Below are positions 16,513-23,732 of a stretch of DNA of 30,219 nt, in pieces. A program made the position numbers and the translations under genes. Numbering within the stretch: the stretch's first letter is position 1; each line of letters opens with the position of its first letter. The stretch comes from a virus. The notes beneath the pieces were generated by a model. The model was not told where the DNA came from, made no database searches, and saw nothing but the letters and a program-made list of their open reading frames with translations. The DNA lies in IMG/VR virus record IMGVR_UViG_3300020347_000019, positions 1 to 30,219 of that record; one strand, given 5' to 3'.

Positions 16513-17397
16513 TGTTACATATTTAAATATTGTTGCTAGAGAACTTGAATTATCTGTAATTCTCCAGTCATAGTTTTGAAGGAATACACTCCCGGTATTC
16601 ATTCTATTAGTGAAAGTACTAGTTGCAGATCCTATATGGAACCCTCTAAACTGACTTCCAGATAACCCATTTCCTGCTTTTATTTCCAAGGAAACAGAGG
16701 TATCCCATGCTTGCACATTACTGGTATTTGTATCAGTAAGATATTGAGAAATAGAACCTGCGAGTATTTTTTTAGTGACAACATACCCGTCTGGGTACAT
16801 AGAGTTGGCAGCAGATGATGCAGCTAGGGAAGCATTCAAAGTCTCATACGGTAACCACTGTATGTCATTTTGTAACTCTACCGTAACTTTCACAATATCT
16901 GTAAGAGTGGCAGAACCTAAAATCACCTCCAAAATAGGAGGTGCAATAAAGGTTTTAGTTGCTGATCTAGACTGTAAAGAGCCCGCTAAGGACGCTCCTC
17001 TAGTCAACTTTGATGCTTCTCCTTGAATCGCAATACTCAGGGGCCGTGATTTCTCAATTACGAAACTACCATTTGTAATGACACATTTTTCAAGTTTAAA
17101 AACATCTGTAGGTGTTTTAACATATACGTCAAATGACGAAGTACTTATAAGCAAAGACTCTACAATTGTAAAATCTGCTTCTTCTATGGCGAATACCTCT
17201 AAGCTAAAATTAGCTGGGTTTGCCTTATTAACTACACTTCCTTCAAAATAATCAGTAGGATTGTGTAGGCTTTTTACTGGGTAACTCTTTTCTCCAAAAT
17301 TCTGGCTAAAAGATACATCTCTTATGTCAAGACTATAACGATTACCGTTATGAACTATGAAAAGTTCTGCTTCTCTCTTAAAATTATAAGTTGGCAT
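16507..17397 (-). CDS. Second tail-tube-like protein (paralogue of major tail protein)
   Basis: This 296-residue protein aligns by eye with the upstream major tail protein in several places. The N-terminal YNFKREAELFIVHNGN...FSQNFGE corresponds to LYFSRDSKMFIEFDGV...FSFSQATN. A central FKLEKCVITNGSFVIEKSRP corresponds to MKLKDVTVNEASVDFDIDGI. A later VTKKILAGSISQYLTDTN corresponds to GTRSVSGSFTCYLTEDTS. It therefore probably has the same tail-tube fold and may be a minor tube, tube-initiator or completion protein. It is first in its own transcript, behind a terminator and a consensus promoter. Only a weak AGAG precedes the ATG. The structural class is fairly secure; the precise role is not. 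Confidence 0.7.
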   Translation of the reverse strand: MPTYNFKREAELFIVHNGNRYSLDIRDVSFSQNFGEKSYPVKSLHNPTDYFEGSVVNKANPANFSLEVFAIEEADFTIVESLLISTSSFDVYVKTPTDVFKLEKCVITNGSFVIEKSRPLSIAIQGEASKLTRGASLAGSLQSRSATKTFIAPPILEVILGSATLTDIVKVTVELQNDIQWLPYETLNASLAASSAANSMYPDGYVVTKKILAGSISQYLTDTNTSNVQAWDTSVSLEIKAGNGLSGSQFRGFHIGSATSTFTNRMNTGSVFLQNYDWRITDNSSSLATIFKYVTN

Positions 17398-17413
17398 TGG
17401 TTCTTGGCTCTAA

Positions 17414-17430
17414 GAGAATAAAGCATTCTC
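17414..17430 (-). other. Small hairpin in the 5' leader of the tail operon
   Basis: GAGAAT-GCTTT-ATTCTC on the minus strand gives a 6-bp stem and 5-base loop, inside the roughly 44-base leader between the predicted transcription start and the ATG at 17397. It lies near the 5' end and could stabilise the transcript. It might also be chance. Confidence 0.35.
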
Positions 17431-17447
17431 ACTTTTGATGAATCTAT

Positions 17448-17487
17448 ATTATAAGGGAGGTAAGGAAAAATGTCAAGATTTATTTTT
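17448..17487 (-). promoter_or_regulatory. Perfect consensus sigma-70 promoter for the tail operon
   Basis: On the minus strand: TTGACA (17471-17476), 17-base spacer (17454-17470), TATAAT (17448-17453). Directly upstream is AAAAATAAATC (17477-17487), the A-rich block shared with the three other promoters here. The predicted transcription start is near 17441. It lies just after the terminator of the major tail protein gene, so it restarts transcription for the chaperone, tape measure and hub genes. A 10-bp inverted repeat (17462-17471 and 17482-17491) brackets the -35. Confidence 0.88.
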
Positions 17488-17491
17488 CCTT
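17462..17491. repeat. 10-bp inverted repeat bracketing the -35 box
   Basis: AAGGAAAAAT (17462-17471) and ATTTTTCCTT (17482-17491) are exact reverse complements separated by 10 bases that hold most of the -35. It could be a repressor operator. Part of the symmetry comes from the A-rich upstream block facing a T-rich spacer, so chance is possible. Confidence 0.4.
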
Positions 17492-17501
17492 GGTCAAATA
17501 A

Positions 17502-17521
17502 AAAGGGGCCGAAGCCCCTTT
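17502..17521 (-). terminator. Rho-independent terminator after major tail protein gene
   Basis: On the minus strand AAAGGGGC-TTCG-GCCCCTTT forms an 8-bp stem with a UUCG tetraloop, immediately followed by TTTTTATTTG. It sits 20 bases beyond the stop of the major tail protein, as expected for uncoupling a highly expressed gene from those downstream. Confidence 0.92.
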
Positions 17522-17540
17522 CATACCCAACAATATTGTA

Positions 17541-18827
17541 TTATACTACATCGCCATGATAAATAATTGTTGCTTCATCTGTGCCTGCAATAGTTGTAGG
17601 CAGTGCCATGAAGTTTGTCTCAAGAGAAATAACATCCTCAACAGAGTGAGTAGGAATTTCCAAGTGACAAGTAGGCATATTTAGTTCAAGACGAGGAGTA
17701 CCAGAAGCACCACCGATCTTAAATACTAAAGCAAAAGAGTTAGTTACTACGTTTGTAATACCGCGTAAATCATCAAAGAAATCTGCGGAAGCATTAGTAG
17801 CACTTGTATCTTCTGTCAAATAACAAGTAAAAGAACCTGAAACAGAACGAGTACCAGTAACGTGACCAATCGGCACGTTTACAATACCTAATTCTTCTGG
17901 AGTAATATAACTAATATTATTAGTAAATGTTACGTTACCGCCGGTAAGAGTTAGACTGTAGTTGGTTTCCAATTCGTTTACGCTATCAGAATCAGGGTCT
18001 CTAGTAGTAGGTGTAACACTTAATACTGTTAGACGATTACGAATAAAGTTATTAGTAGCTAATACTGCTTCATCTCTGTAAACAGTTCTTGCTTCTGAAC
18101 CGTTAGTTACATTCGTAAGAACATACAAACGATAAGAGTCATTAGCGTCTAACCATACATCACCAATTGCAATAGTGCCTCCATCCTGAGTGGTGTCACT
18201 GTGTACAGGTGCAGTGTTATCTTCGTGAGTACTTCCAGTAAAGTCTAGTACTTCTGAAGCGCTTCCTGACCAGTTAATAGTAGCAATACCATCAATGTCA
18301 AAGTCAACTGAAGCTTCATTAACTGTAACGTCTTTTAATTTCATTACTTTACGATTAGCAGAACCAAGTACAAAGTACACGTTTGCTGTACCTAAAGTAG
18401 ATGAGTTAGAAGAGCCTAAATTAATTGTGCTAGAAGAGGTGCCCGGTGTAATTACATTAGTGCCGCCTGTATCATAATCGAAACTGCTGACATCATAATT
18501 TTTTGCACCAGCAAACAAAGCCCAAAGAACTTCTTCTACTGCGTGAACTTCAGCTGCAGAGTCTGCTTTTCCTGTGCCTGTTGTGCTTGATTTAAATGGA
18601 CGTACATATGTTGAAAAAGACCATTCGCCTGGTGCCAAAGAGTCGTTAAAAGCTCTTCTACCCCGACGGCTGACTCCACCTGTAGACTCCATCTCGTTCA
18701 GAGTAATCTCTGTACTGTTTGTAGCTTGCGAGAAACTAAATCCATCTAGTACGGGAACTTCCCATACAACGCCATCAAACTCGATAAACATCTTCGAGTC
18801 GCGGCTAAAATATAGTTGTTGTGCCAT
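17541..18827 (-). CDS. Major tail tube protein
   Basis: This 428-residue beta-rich, acidic protein lies after the tail terminator gene and before the chaperone and tape measure genes, the standard place of the tube subunit. The N-terminus has a KMFIEFDGVVWEVPVLDGFS strand pair. Other segments are NEMESTGGVSRRGRRAFNDS, EWSFSTYVRP (about residue 68 on) and a C-terminal LETNFMALPT. It is longer than many tube proteins (often 150-250 residues); the middle third (about residues 115-310) may be an added domain. A clear GGAG precedes the ATG. The strong terminator directly downstream supports high expression. It has a paralogue immediately downstream. Confidence 0.85.
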   Translation of the reverse strand: MAQQLYFSRDSKMFIEFDGVVWEVPVLDGFSFSQATNSTEITLNEMESTGGVSRRGRRAFNDSLAPGEWSFSTYVRPFKSSTTGTGKADSAAEVHAVEEVLWALFAGAKNYDVSSFDYDTGGTNVITPGTSSSTINLGSSNSSTLGTANVYFVLGSANRKVMKLKDVTVNEASVDFDIDGIATINWSGSASEVLDFTGSTHEDNTAPVHSDTTQDGGTIAIGDVWLDANDSYRLYVLTNVTNGSEARTVYRDEAVLATNNFIRNRLTVLSVTPTTRDPDSDSVNELETNYSLTLTGGNVTFTNNISYITPEELGIVNVPIGHVTGTRSVSGSFTCYLTEDTSATNASADFFDDLRGITNVVTNSFALVFKIGGASGTPRLELNMPTCHLEIPTHSVEDVISLETNFMALPTTIAGTDEATIIYHGDVV

Positions 18828-18888
18828 AGTTATCTCCTATGAAACTTGAAAAGACTTGGACGTGAACAATTGCTCGTGCCAGTATTTT

Positions 18889-19338
18889 CTAATAACGAAC
18901 CTCTATAAGAATCTCTCCGACTCCTAAAGGTTCAAGTACACCTTCATCAGTATCTATACTGACTATAGTGATCTGTTGAACATTGAATAAGTTGTTCATT
19001 CTGTCTGAGTACTGTATTTGAGAACTCTCTTCTAAAACTGTTTCTATATCTTCCATTAACGCATTCAAAGCATTTTGAGCCTCTTCTTCATTAACGTAGC
19101 ATCTAAGGGTGACAGATAGGAACCTGTCTTTGTAGCCCCCTCCTTGGTACTCTCTAGTTTCGCTTCCTGCATTTAAGTGTATTGCTGGAAATTGCTCTAC
19201 TTCATCCCAAAACTTTAGAAAGGGGTGAACATTATTCTCTACATCGCTTAGGAAAGCTCCGGAACCGTTTATATCTTTTAGTCTCTCTGCCAGTGCTTCT
19301 ACTATATTTGCTCTTCTAGAAGTGTAAGTTCGTGTCAT
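18889..19338 (-). CDS. Tail terminator / tail completion protein
   Basis: This 149-residue protein lies between the connector genes and the tail tube. The sequence FPAIHLNAGSETREYQGGGY, then RFLSVTLRCYVNEEEAQNAL and a helix ALMEDIETVLEES, fits the alpha/beta tail-terminator (lambda gpU-like) class, which caps the tube and joins it to the head. The ATG overlaps the upstream stop as TAATG. An AGGAG Shine-Dalgarno is contained in the last codons of the upstream gene, so translation is likely coupled. About 60 bases without a gene separate it from the tube gene; I see no promoter there. Confidence 0.72.
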   Translation of the reverse strand: MTRTYTSRRANIVEALAERLKDINGSGAFLSDVENNVHPFLKFWDEVEQFPAIHLNAGSETREYQGGGYKDRFLSVTLRCYVNEEEAQNALNALMEDIETVLEESSQIQYSDRMNNLFNVQQITIVSIDTDEGVLEPLGVGEILIEVRY

Positions 19339-20747
19339 TATATTCTCCTAGTGTATAGTCTTCCTGTTAAAAATTGTGCTGCAATACTACGTATAGAAGC
19401 GTCGATCAAAGGTCTTGGGTCTCTCTGTGAATCACTAAATCTTGTGCCACTACCTACTTCGTACACTTGGTATGGGTCTTTTCTATAAGTATATCCTATA
19501 CTAGGAAATCCTTGAGTTGTGATCGAAACATCTGTAACTCTTGCTGATGAAGCAAATCGGCCCGACCTATTGTCTAGTCTAGGAGCGCCCATCTTAGATG
19601 CAACCTCATCTGGTAGTTTAGCATTTATTAACGCTGCTAAAGCTATTGGTGACATTGCCGTTTTCTGATTCTTACTAGTTGTGATACTATACTTATTTCT
19701 TTTAATCTTCGAACGTTTGGCTTTCTTTGCCTTATTATTGTCAGACTGTTTTCCTGAGTATCTTGTCTTTCCTTTTTCTTCTTTAGGTAAAGCAGTTTTG
19801 CTCATCTTAATAGATTTTTTACCCTTTAAAGATGCTTCAATCTCTTCTATAACTATGTGAAGGGCTCTATCAGTTACCTTCTCAGTTAAAGGCTTACTGC
19901 CTCCAGTATTCACATACTGTTCCCCGAACTTTCCTTGTAAAGCATGTTGAAAGAGTTCTTGCTCTAACTTGCCTCTTATCTGTTTCCAGTCGTACGCTTC
20001 TGAACCTGTCGGGTTACTACTCTGGGGGCCAATTGTTAAAGGTATTTCTAAAGTGTCCGAAACACTATATCGGCCTACAGCTTGATCTTTCTTCCATACT
20101 GCAGTTACAGCACCAAAATACTCACCAATAGTGTTAGCTATAACAGTTGTTTGTGCTACTGTAAAATCACTATTTATGGTATTAGACATAACACGTTCGT
20201 ACAACTTGGATAAAGTAAAAGATCCTACAGTTGTTTTTTCTTCGTGAAGATTTTGAGTTCTTCTTCTCATAACCTTCATGCCTTCTGCAGAGCCTATTCT
20301 TCTTCTGCTCTGCTCCGACAGCTCTGGAGCAGTTTTTAACTGTTTCCAGCCTTGCTGCCATATTATTCTTTGTACAGAAGAATGTAAGCCATTAGGTTGT
20401 CGTACTATAATTTTATTACCGTCTTTAACTACAGAACCTTTTCTTTTACCGTGAGTTCTAGCATAGTAAGTTTCAAAATTAGCATAAACGTGAGAGGCAG
20501 CCATAGCTGCGGCTTTCTCAATACCTTTTACTCTACTTGCGGCAACTTCTGCGTCTTTAAAAGATTTTTCTCCGTATATAGCAGCTATAGTATTATCTCT
20601 ATATAACGTTACTAAGTCAGCTTCTGTTATGGTAGTAATATGTGCATAACCACCCATCTGACTTCTAAGAACTGTATCCCACCTTCGCTTATATTTAGGA
20701 TCCGTTAAAAAATCCTTTATAAGTTTATCTACTAGCGCTTTGCTCAT
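19338..20747 (-). CDS. Putative head-tail joining protein with HK97 gp10-like C-terminus
   Basis: This 469-residue protein lies between the head-tail adaptor and the tail terminator. The C-terminal part (from about residue 365: IALAALINAKLPDEVASKM, then LDNRSGRFASSARV, IGYTYRKDPYQVYEVGSGTR and DPRPLIDASIRSIA) resembles HK97 gp10-type tail completion proteins. The larger N-terminal part (1-300) is helical and basic and I do not recognise it. A very Lys/Arg-rich linker lies near 308-355. HK97 gp10-like proteins are usually 100-170 residues, so this looks like a fusion or an extended form. Both ends are TAATG junctions. The function as a neck component is inferred from place and the C-terminal pattern. 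Confidence 0.55.
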   Translation of the reverse strand: MSKALVDKLIKDFLTDPKYKRRWDTVLRSQMGGYAHITTITEADLVTLYRDNTIAAIYGEKSFKDAEVAASRVKGIEKAAAMAASHVYANFETYYARTHGKRKGSVVKDGNKIIVRQPNGLHSSVQRIIWQQGWKQLKTAPELSEQSRRRIGSAEGMKVMRRRTQNLHEEKTTVGSFTLSKLYERVMSNTINSDFTVAQTTVIANTIGEYFGAVTAVWKKDQAVGRYSVSDTLEIPLTIGPQSSNPTGSEAYDWKQIRGKLEQELFQHALQGKFGEQYVNTGGSKPLTEKVTDRALHIVIEEIEASLKGKKSIKMSKTALPKEEKGKTRYSGKQSDNNKAKKAKRSKIKRNKYSITTSKNQKTAMSPIALAALINAKLPDEVASKMGAPRLDNRSGRFASSARVTDVSITTQGFPSIGYTYRKDPYQVYEVGSGTRFSDSQRDPRPLIDASIRSIAAQFLTGRLYTRRI

Positions 20748-21337
20748 TAGTAGTTCTTATACAAGTCTAGCACTCGCTTAATATGGTCTGGAAAAGCTAC
20801 ATTATTACGCTGACTAGTAGAGCTTTGATTCTGAATACTAGCGGCACCAAGAGTTCTACGCTCTTTATGTTCGTCTTTTAAGTAGTAAGTAATTAAGTCA
20901 AAAACTGCTAGTTTTAAATCTTCGGGTATACTGGAGTATCCTGCTTTATAAATTACTTCTACTGAAGCAGGGCCTGAAGGCCAGTTAACAGTACCACCAC
21001 CAGAATTAGTTCTAATAATACTGTCGGTACTTGCATCGACATAATAGTCGAATGCCGAAGTAGATAGCGTAGAATACGCTTCCCCATACGAACTCCTTTC
21101 TTTTACTGAAACTACTGAGTTTACGGGGCTCTCTGTCAATTGAACCACATTTGTGCCCCAGGTTATATTAAAGACTTCGGTCTTATTACTAGAGTAATAA
21201 TCTACAAAAGTATTTCCACAATAAGTTTTTACTAATTGACTCACAGCCGGAACTAAAGCATTGATTCGCAAGTCTTCTTTAGGACTTCCAATACCCTCTG
21301 CTTCTTTATATTCTTCTAATGTTATTAAATTTGCCAT
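20747..21337 (-). CDS. Head-tail adaptor (HK97 gp6-like connector)
   Basis: This 196-residue protein is the first gene after the capsid terminator. The N-terminal ITLEEYKEAEGI, helix INALVPAVSQLVKTYCGN, and then SVEVIYKAGYSSIPEDLKLAVFDLITYYL (the last in about residues 124-152) are the typical plan of gp6-like adaptors that form a ring below the portal. The ATG lies 18 bases beyond the terminator stem and has no Shine-Dalgarno: the preceding bases are T-rich. Expression would depend on read-through of the terminator, or on a promoter I cannot see. The stop overlaps the next start as TAATG. Confidence 0.75.
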   Translation of the reverse strand: MANLITLEEYKEAEGIGSPKEDLRINALVPAVSQLVKTYCGNTFVDYYSSNKTEVFNITWGTNVVQLTESPVNSVVSVKERSSYGEAYSTLSTSAFDYYVDASTDSIIRTNSGGGTVNWPSGPASVEVIYKAGYSSIPEDLKLAVFDLITYYLKDEHKERRTLGAASIQNQSSTSQRNNVAFPDHIKRVLDLYKNY

Positions 21338-21354
21338 AAGTAAATAAGTAAAAA

Positions 21355-21380
21355 CTTGGGGGAGAATAAACTCCCCCAGG
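21355..21380 (-). terminator. Rho-independent terminator after major capsid gene
   Basis: On the minus strand CCTGGGGGAG-TTTATT-CTCCCCCAAG forms a GC-rich stem (8 perfect pairs plus a G-U and a C-G below), followed by TTTTTACTTATTT. It begins 18 bases beyond the capsid stop codon. It should limit transcription of the connector genes relative to capsid. Confidence 0.9.
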
Positions 21381-21397
21381 TTAAAGTAACCCTTAGC

Positions 21398-22846
21398 CTA
21401 TTGGAAAGGGAAACGAACTGCAGGCTTATTAGCGCCCGCGCCAGCAACTAACTCGTTAAAGCCAAGAGACTGAGTTGCGACCAATACGGTACGCTGCTCT
21501 TTGACGATGTAGTCAGTTTCTACGTTAACACCGCGCAAACGTGGAATCACATAGTTATCCATGTTTACAGCAAGAGCTGCAGTAGTAGTGGCTGCGCCAG
21601 CGTTAGCCAAGTTGCTAACTAGACGATCTGTAGCAATTACAGGAGATCCGAAGACCGTACCAACCATACCAGAAAGCTTAGTAGCCAAATCACTACCAAC
21701 TTCTGTTACATCGGTAAATCCTGAAGCATCAATCAAGTTGAAGTATGCATCAGTAGGAACGATGTAAGCTACACGGCTAGCTTCTAGACCGTACTTACCC
21801 ATTTCCTTACGCATTGCAAGAAGGTTAGCAGGAGTTACAATAGCAGAAGCTGATGCATCAATTGCGGTAAGAGCAGAAGCTGCACCGTAACCGTTTGCAT
21901 TGTCAGTACCGTTCACACCTACTAGACCTTTAGAGATGTTACCTGCACCAGCACCAACTAGTAGAGCTGAGTCAATAGCAATTGCGTGAGCACGTGCTAG
22001 AGCTGAGGTAAGCATAGGTAGGATTGAGATAACGATTTGCTCGTCAGTATCAGCAGGAATAAACGTGCTTGAAATCAATCTGTGTGCTTGCAAAATAACC
22101 TGATTAACGTTATAGTTATTATCAGATGCGCCTGCTTCTTCCAAGTTGTTCGCAGCTGTATCAGCACCGCCAGCACTAAAGTTAGCAGCTTCTGTATCAG
22201 GAGCGATTGGTAGTACAGTAGCACCACTTGAAACTTGAATTTCGCGGAACAAAGGTGCAACCTTCATTGCTTGACGAACTTCTTCTTCAAACTGGTTTGA
22301 TACGATTACGTCAACACCAACTGCAGAACCGTCACCAGCAGTACCAGTATAGGTTACGCCAGCTTTTTCTAGAGTTTCACGGCCAAAGTTAGTATCCCAA
22401 CCTTTACCAGTAATCTTACCAAGAATGTGAGCAGACAATAAATCGCCACCCATTGCTTTAGCATCTACGCCGTTTGTACGGCCAGAGAAGTCACGCTTGC
22501 TAGTACGCATAGCTTCAAGCTCAGCTGATTTTTCCATCAACTCAGACTTGTACTTTTCTAGTACTTCAGCAGTTTCAACACCCTTGGAGTCGAAGTCGGC
22601 TTGCATGTCAGCTAATAGACGCTCTGCACCTGATTGTACACCAGATACTACAGCGGTCTTGACTGTTTCTTCTTGTTGAGCCTTAGCTTCAGCGTCTGCT
22701 GCTTCTTTCTCAACGATTTCTTGTGCTACGGCTTCATCCGCAGCTTTTTGCTCGGCTTGCTTCATTGCAATCTTGGTAGCAGTTTCTTCTGCTACTTGCT
22801 TTGCGAATGCGGCTAAGTCGATTTCTGGAGTATTAACTTCAGACAT
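21398..22846 (-). CDS. Major capsid protein from predicted internal start (482 residues)
   Basis: This is an in-frame internal start within the 686-residue protease-capsid ORF. The ATG at 22846 (Met205) is preceded by AAGGAG at six-base spacing, the strongest Shine-Dalgarno in this region. The product would start MSEVNTPEIDL. It carries an Ala/Glu/Lys-rich helical domain (about 215-320 of the full ORF), comparable to the HK97 delta (scaffold) domain, then the HK97-fold capsid (from about 335: NQFEEEVRQAMKVAPLFREI, then a long beta and helical region to LRGVNVETDYIVKEQRTVLV). This would supply capsid subunits in excess over protease. The internal start is inferred from sequence only. Confidence 0.65.
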   Translation of the reverse strand: MSEVNTPEIDLAAFAKQVAEETATKIAMKQAEQKAADEAVAQEIVEKEAADAEAKAQQEETVKTAVVSGVQSGAERLLADMQADFDSKGVETAEVLEKYKSELMEKSAELEAMRTSKRDFSGRTNGVDAKAMGGDLLSAHILGKITGKGWDTNFGRETLEKAGVTYTGTAGDGSAVGVDVIVSNQFEEEVRQAMKVAPLFREIQVSSGATVLPIAPDTEAANFSAGGADTAANNLEEAGASDNNYNVNQVILQAHRLISSTFIPADTDEQIVISILPMLTSALARAHAIAIDSALLVGAGAGNISKGLVGVNGTDNANGYGAASALTAIDASASAIVTPANLLAMRKEMGKYGLEASRVAYIVPTDAYFNLIDASGFTDVTEVGSDLATKLSGMVGTVFGSPVIATDRLVSNLANAGAATTTAALAVNMDNYVIPRLRGVNVETDYIVKEQRTVLVATQSLGFNELVAGAGANKPAVRFPFQ

Positions 22847-23458
22847 TTGTATCTCCTTTTGAACCTCTTCGGTTCCGTCCGGTGTATCACTAGCTACGCT
22901 AGAAGTATTAACTTCGTCTTTAGCCAGAGTCTGACCGGCTAGATCTACACGATTTGTGAAAGTTTTTTTGAATTCTTCATACTCGTCCATAGAGTCAAAA
23001 GATTTCGCGAGCGAAAAAGTAGCTTCTTGGTTACAAGGAACGGAAACAACCGATACCTCAAACAATTCTGCGTCCTTAATCATTAGTCCGTCGGTTTCCT
23101 TTATGAAATCAGCATCCTTGACTCGGAAACCAACAGAAAATGCTCCAAGGATACCTTCTTTTACTAACTCACAAACATTAGCAGGTGCGGACTTGCTAAT
23201 CTTTGCTTCTAACTCCAGGCCATTCTCTGTTACTTTAAGGCCTGTAGCACGACCGATAGGACGATCGTAATCATGATTGAAAAGAATAATAGGGTTCTTT
23301 TCGAAATTCTTTAAACCACCCTTTTCCCAAGCCTGAGCTGAGATAGAGTCGCCAGCACGATCGAAATCTGCTGTACTTGCCATACCGCGAATCATTACTG
23401 ATCCGTCATCTACCGCATGGGTTTTGAAAGTTGAGGTTAAATTAAAAATTTTATCCAT
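21398..23458 (-). CDS. Prohead protease-major capsid protein fusion
   Basis: This 686-residue ORF joins two genes that are separate in HK97. Residues 1-155 are a U35-type prohead protease: MIRGMASTADFDRAGD, IILFNHDYDRPIG with likely catalytic His62, GILGAFSVGF with likely catalytic Ser108, and ELFEVSVVSVPCN. A linker (about 155-205) and an Ala/Glu/Lys-rich coiled-coil region (about 215-320, scaffold or delta-like) follow, then the HK97-fold capsid domain to the C-terminus. The ORF is uninterrupted, with no stop or frameshift between domains. Self-cleavage between the scaffold and capsid portions is expected from the family; the site is not identifiable by eye. An internal Shine-Dalgarno/ATG at Met205 may also give free capsid protein. 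The start overlaps the upstream gene by 8 bases. Confidence 0.9.
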   Translation of the reverse strand: MDKIFNLTSTFKTHAVDDGSVMIRGMASTADFDRAGDSISAQAWEKGGLKNFEKNPIILFNHDYDRPIGRATGLKVTENGLELEAKISKSAPANVCELVKEGILGAFSVGFRVKDADFIKETDGLMIKDAELFEVSVVSVPCNQEATFSLAKSFDSMDEYEEFKKTFTNRVDLAGQTLAKDEVNTSSVASDTPDGTEEVQKEIQMSEVNTPEIDLAAFAKQVAEETATKIAMKQAEQKAADEAVAQEIVEKEAADAEAKAQQEETVKTAVVSGVQSGAERLLADMQADFDSKGVETAEVLEKYKSELMEKSAELEAMRTSKRDFSGRTNGVDAKAMGGDLLSAHILGKITGKGWDTNFGRETLEKAGVTYTGTAGDGSAVGVDVIVSNQFEEEVRQAMKVAPLFREIQVSSGATVLPIAPDTEAANFSAGGADTAANNLEEAGASDNNYNVNQVILQAHRLISSTFIPADTDEQIVISILPMLTSALARAHAIAIDSALLVGAGAGNISKGLVGVNGTDNANGYGAASALTAIDASASAIVTPANLLAMRKEMGKYGLEASRVAYIVPTDAYFNLIDASGFTDVTEVGSDLATKLSGMVGTVFGSPVIATDRLVSNLANAGAATTTAALAVNMDNYVIPRLRGVNVETDYIVKEQRTVLVATQSLGFNELVAGAGANKPAVRFPFQ
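22844..22858 (-). promoter_or_regulatory. Internal ribosome binding site and start for capsid protein
   Basis: On the minus strand AAGGAG (22853-22858), six bases, then ATG (22844-22846), in frame within the fusion ORF. Spacing and sequence are optimal for initiation, and it falls exactly where the linker after the protease ends and the scaffold-like helix begins. Confidence 0.7.
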
Positions 23459-23732
23459 TCTTTTTCCCCGTTTTTGCTTGGGCTAATTCCGTTAGAGGAT
23501 CTTTATCCTCTTTTTGGTGAATAAGTTCCCATAGTTCCGGTTCGTATTTTTCAATCCAGTCTACTGCTCCGGTATACGTTCCCATCACTTTTACTATTTC
23601 TTTAGGAGATAGGAAAGCCGGTCTATCAAGGGCTCTCTTATACTCATTTAAAGAAACAACATATCCTTTCTCAGCAAAGTACATTCCTAACTCATGCACT
23701 AATCTATGCTTTCTGTTTCTAGTCACTGCCAT
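23451..23732 (-). CDS. Small protein of unknown function between portal and protease
   Basis: I chose the ATG at 23732 (93 residues, MAVTRNRKHRL...) because AAGGTG lies six bases upstream. Starts further upstream lie deeper inside the portal gene and have poorer sites. The N-terminus is basic and helical (RKHRLVHELGMYFAEKGYVVS), then FLSPKEIVKVMGTYTGAVDWIEKYEPELWELI, ending in a Lys-rich tail. No signal peptide or membrane segment is seen. It overlaps the portal stop by 14 bases and the protease start by 8. I do not recognise the family. A head assembly role is suggested only by position. Confidence 0.7.
   Translation of the reverse strand: MAVTRNRKHRLVHELGMYFAEKGYVVSLNEYKRALDRPAFLSPKEIVKVMGTYTGAVDWIEKYEPELWELIHQKEDKDPLTELAQAKTGKKNG

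Noticed and set aside
22075-22260. Minus-strand 61-codon frame inside the capsid gene
   Set aside because: It overlaps the capsid domain out of frame, has no ribosome site and has low-complexity composition; it is a shadow.
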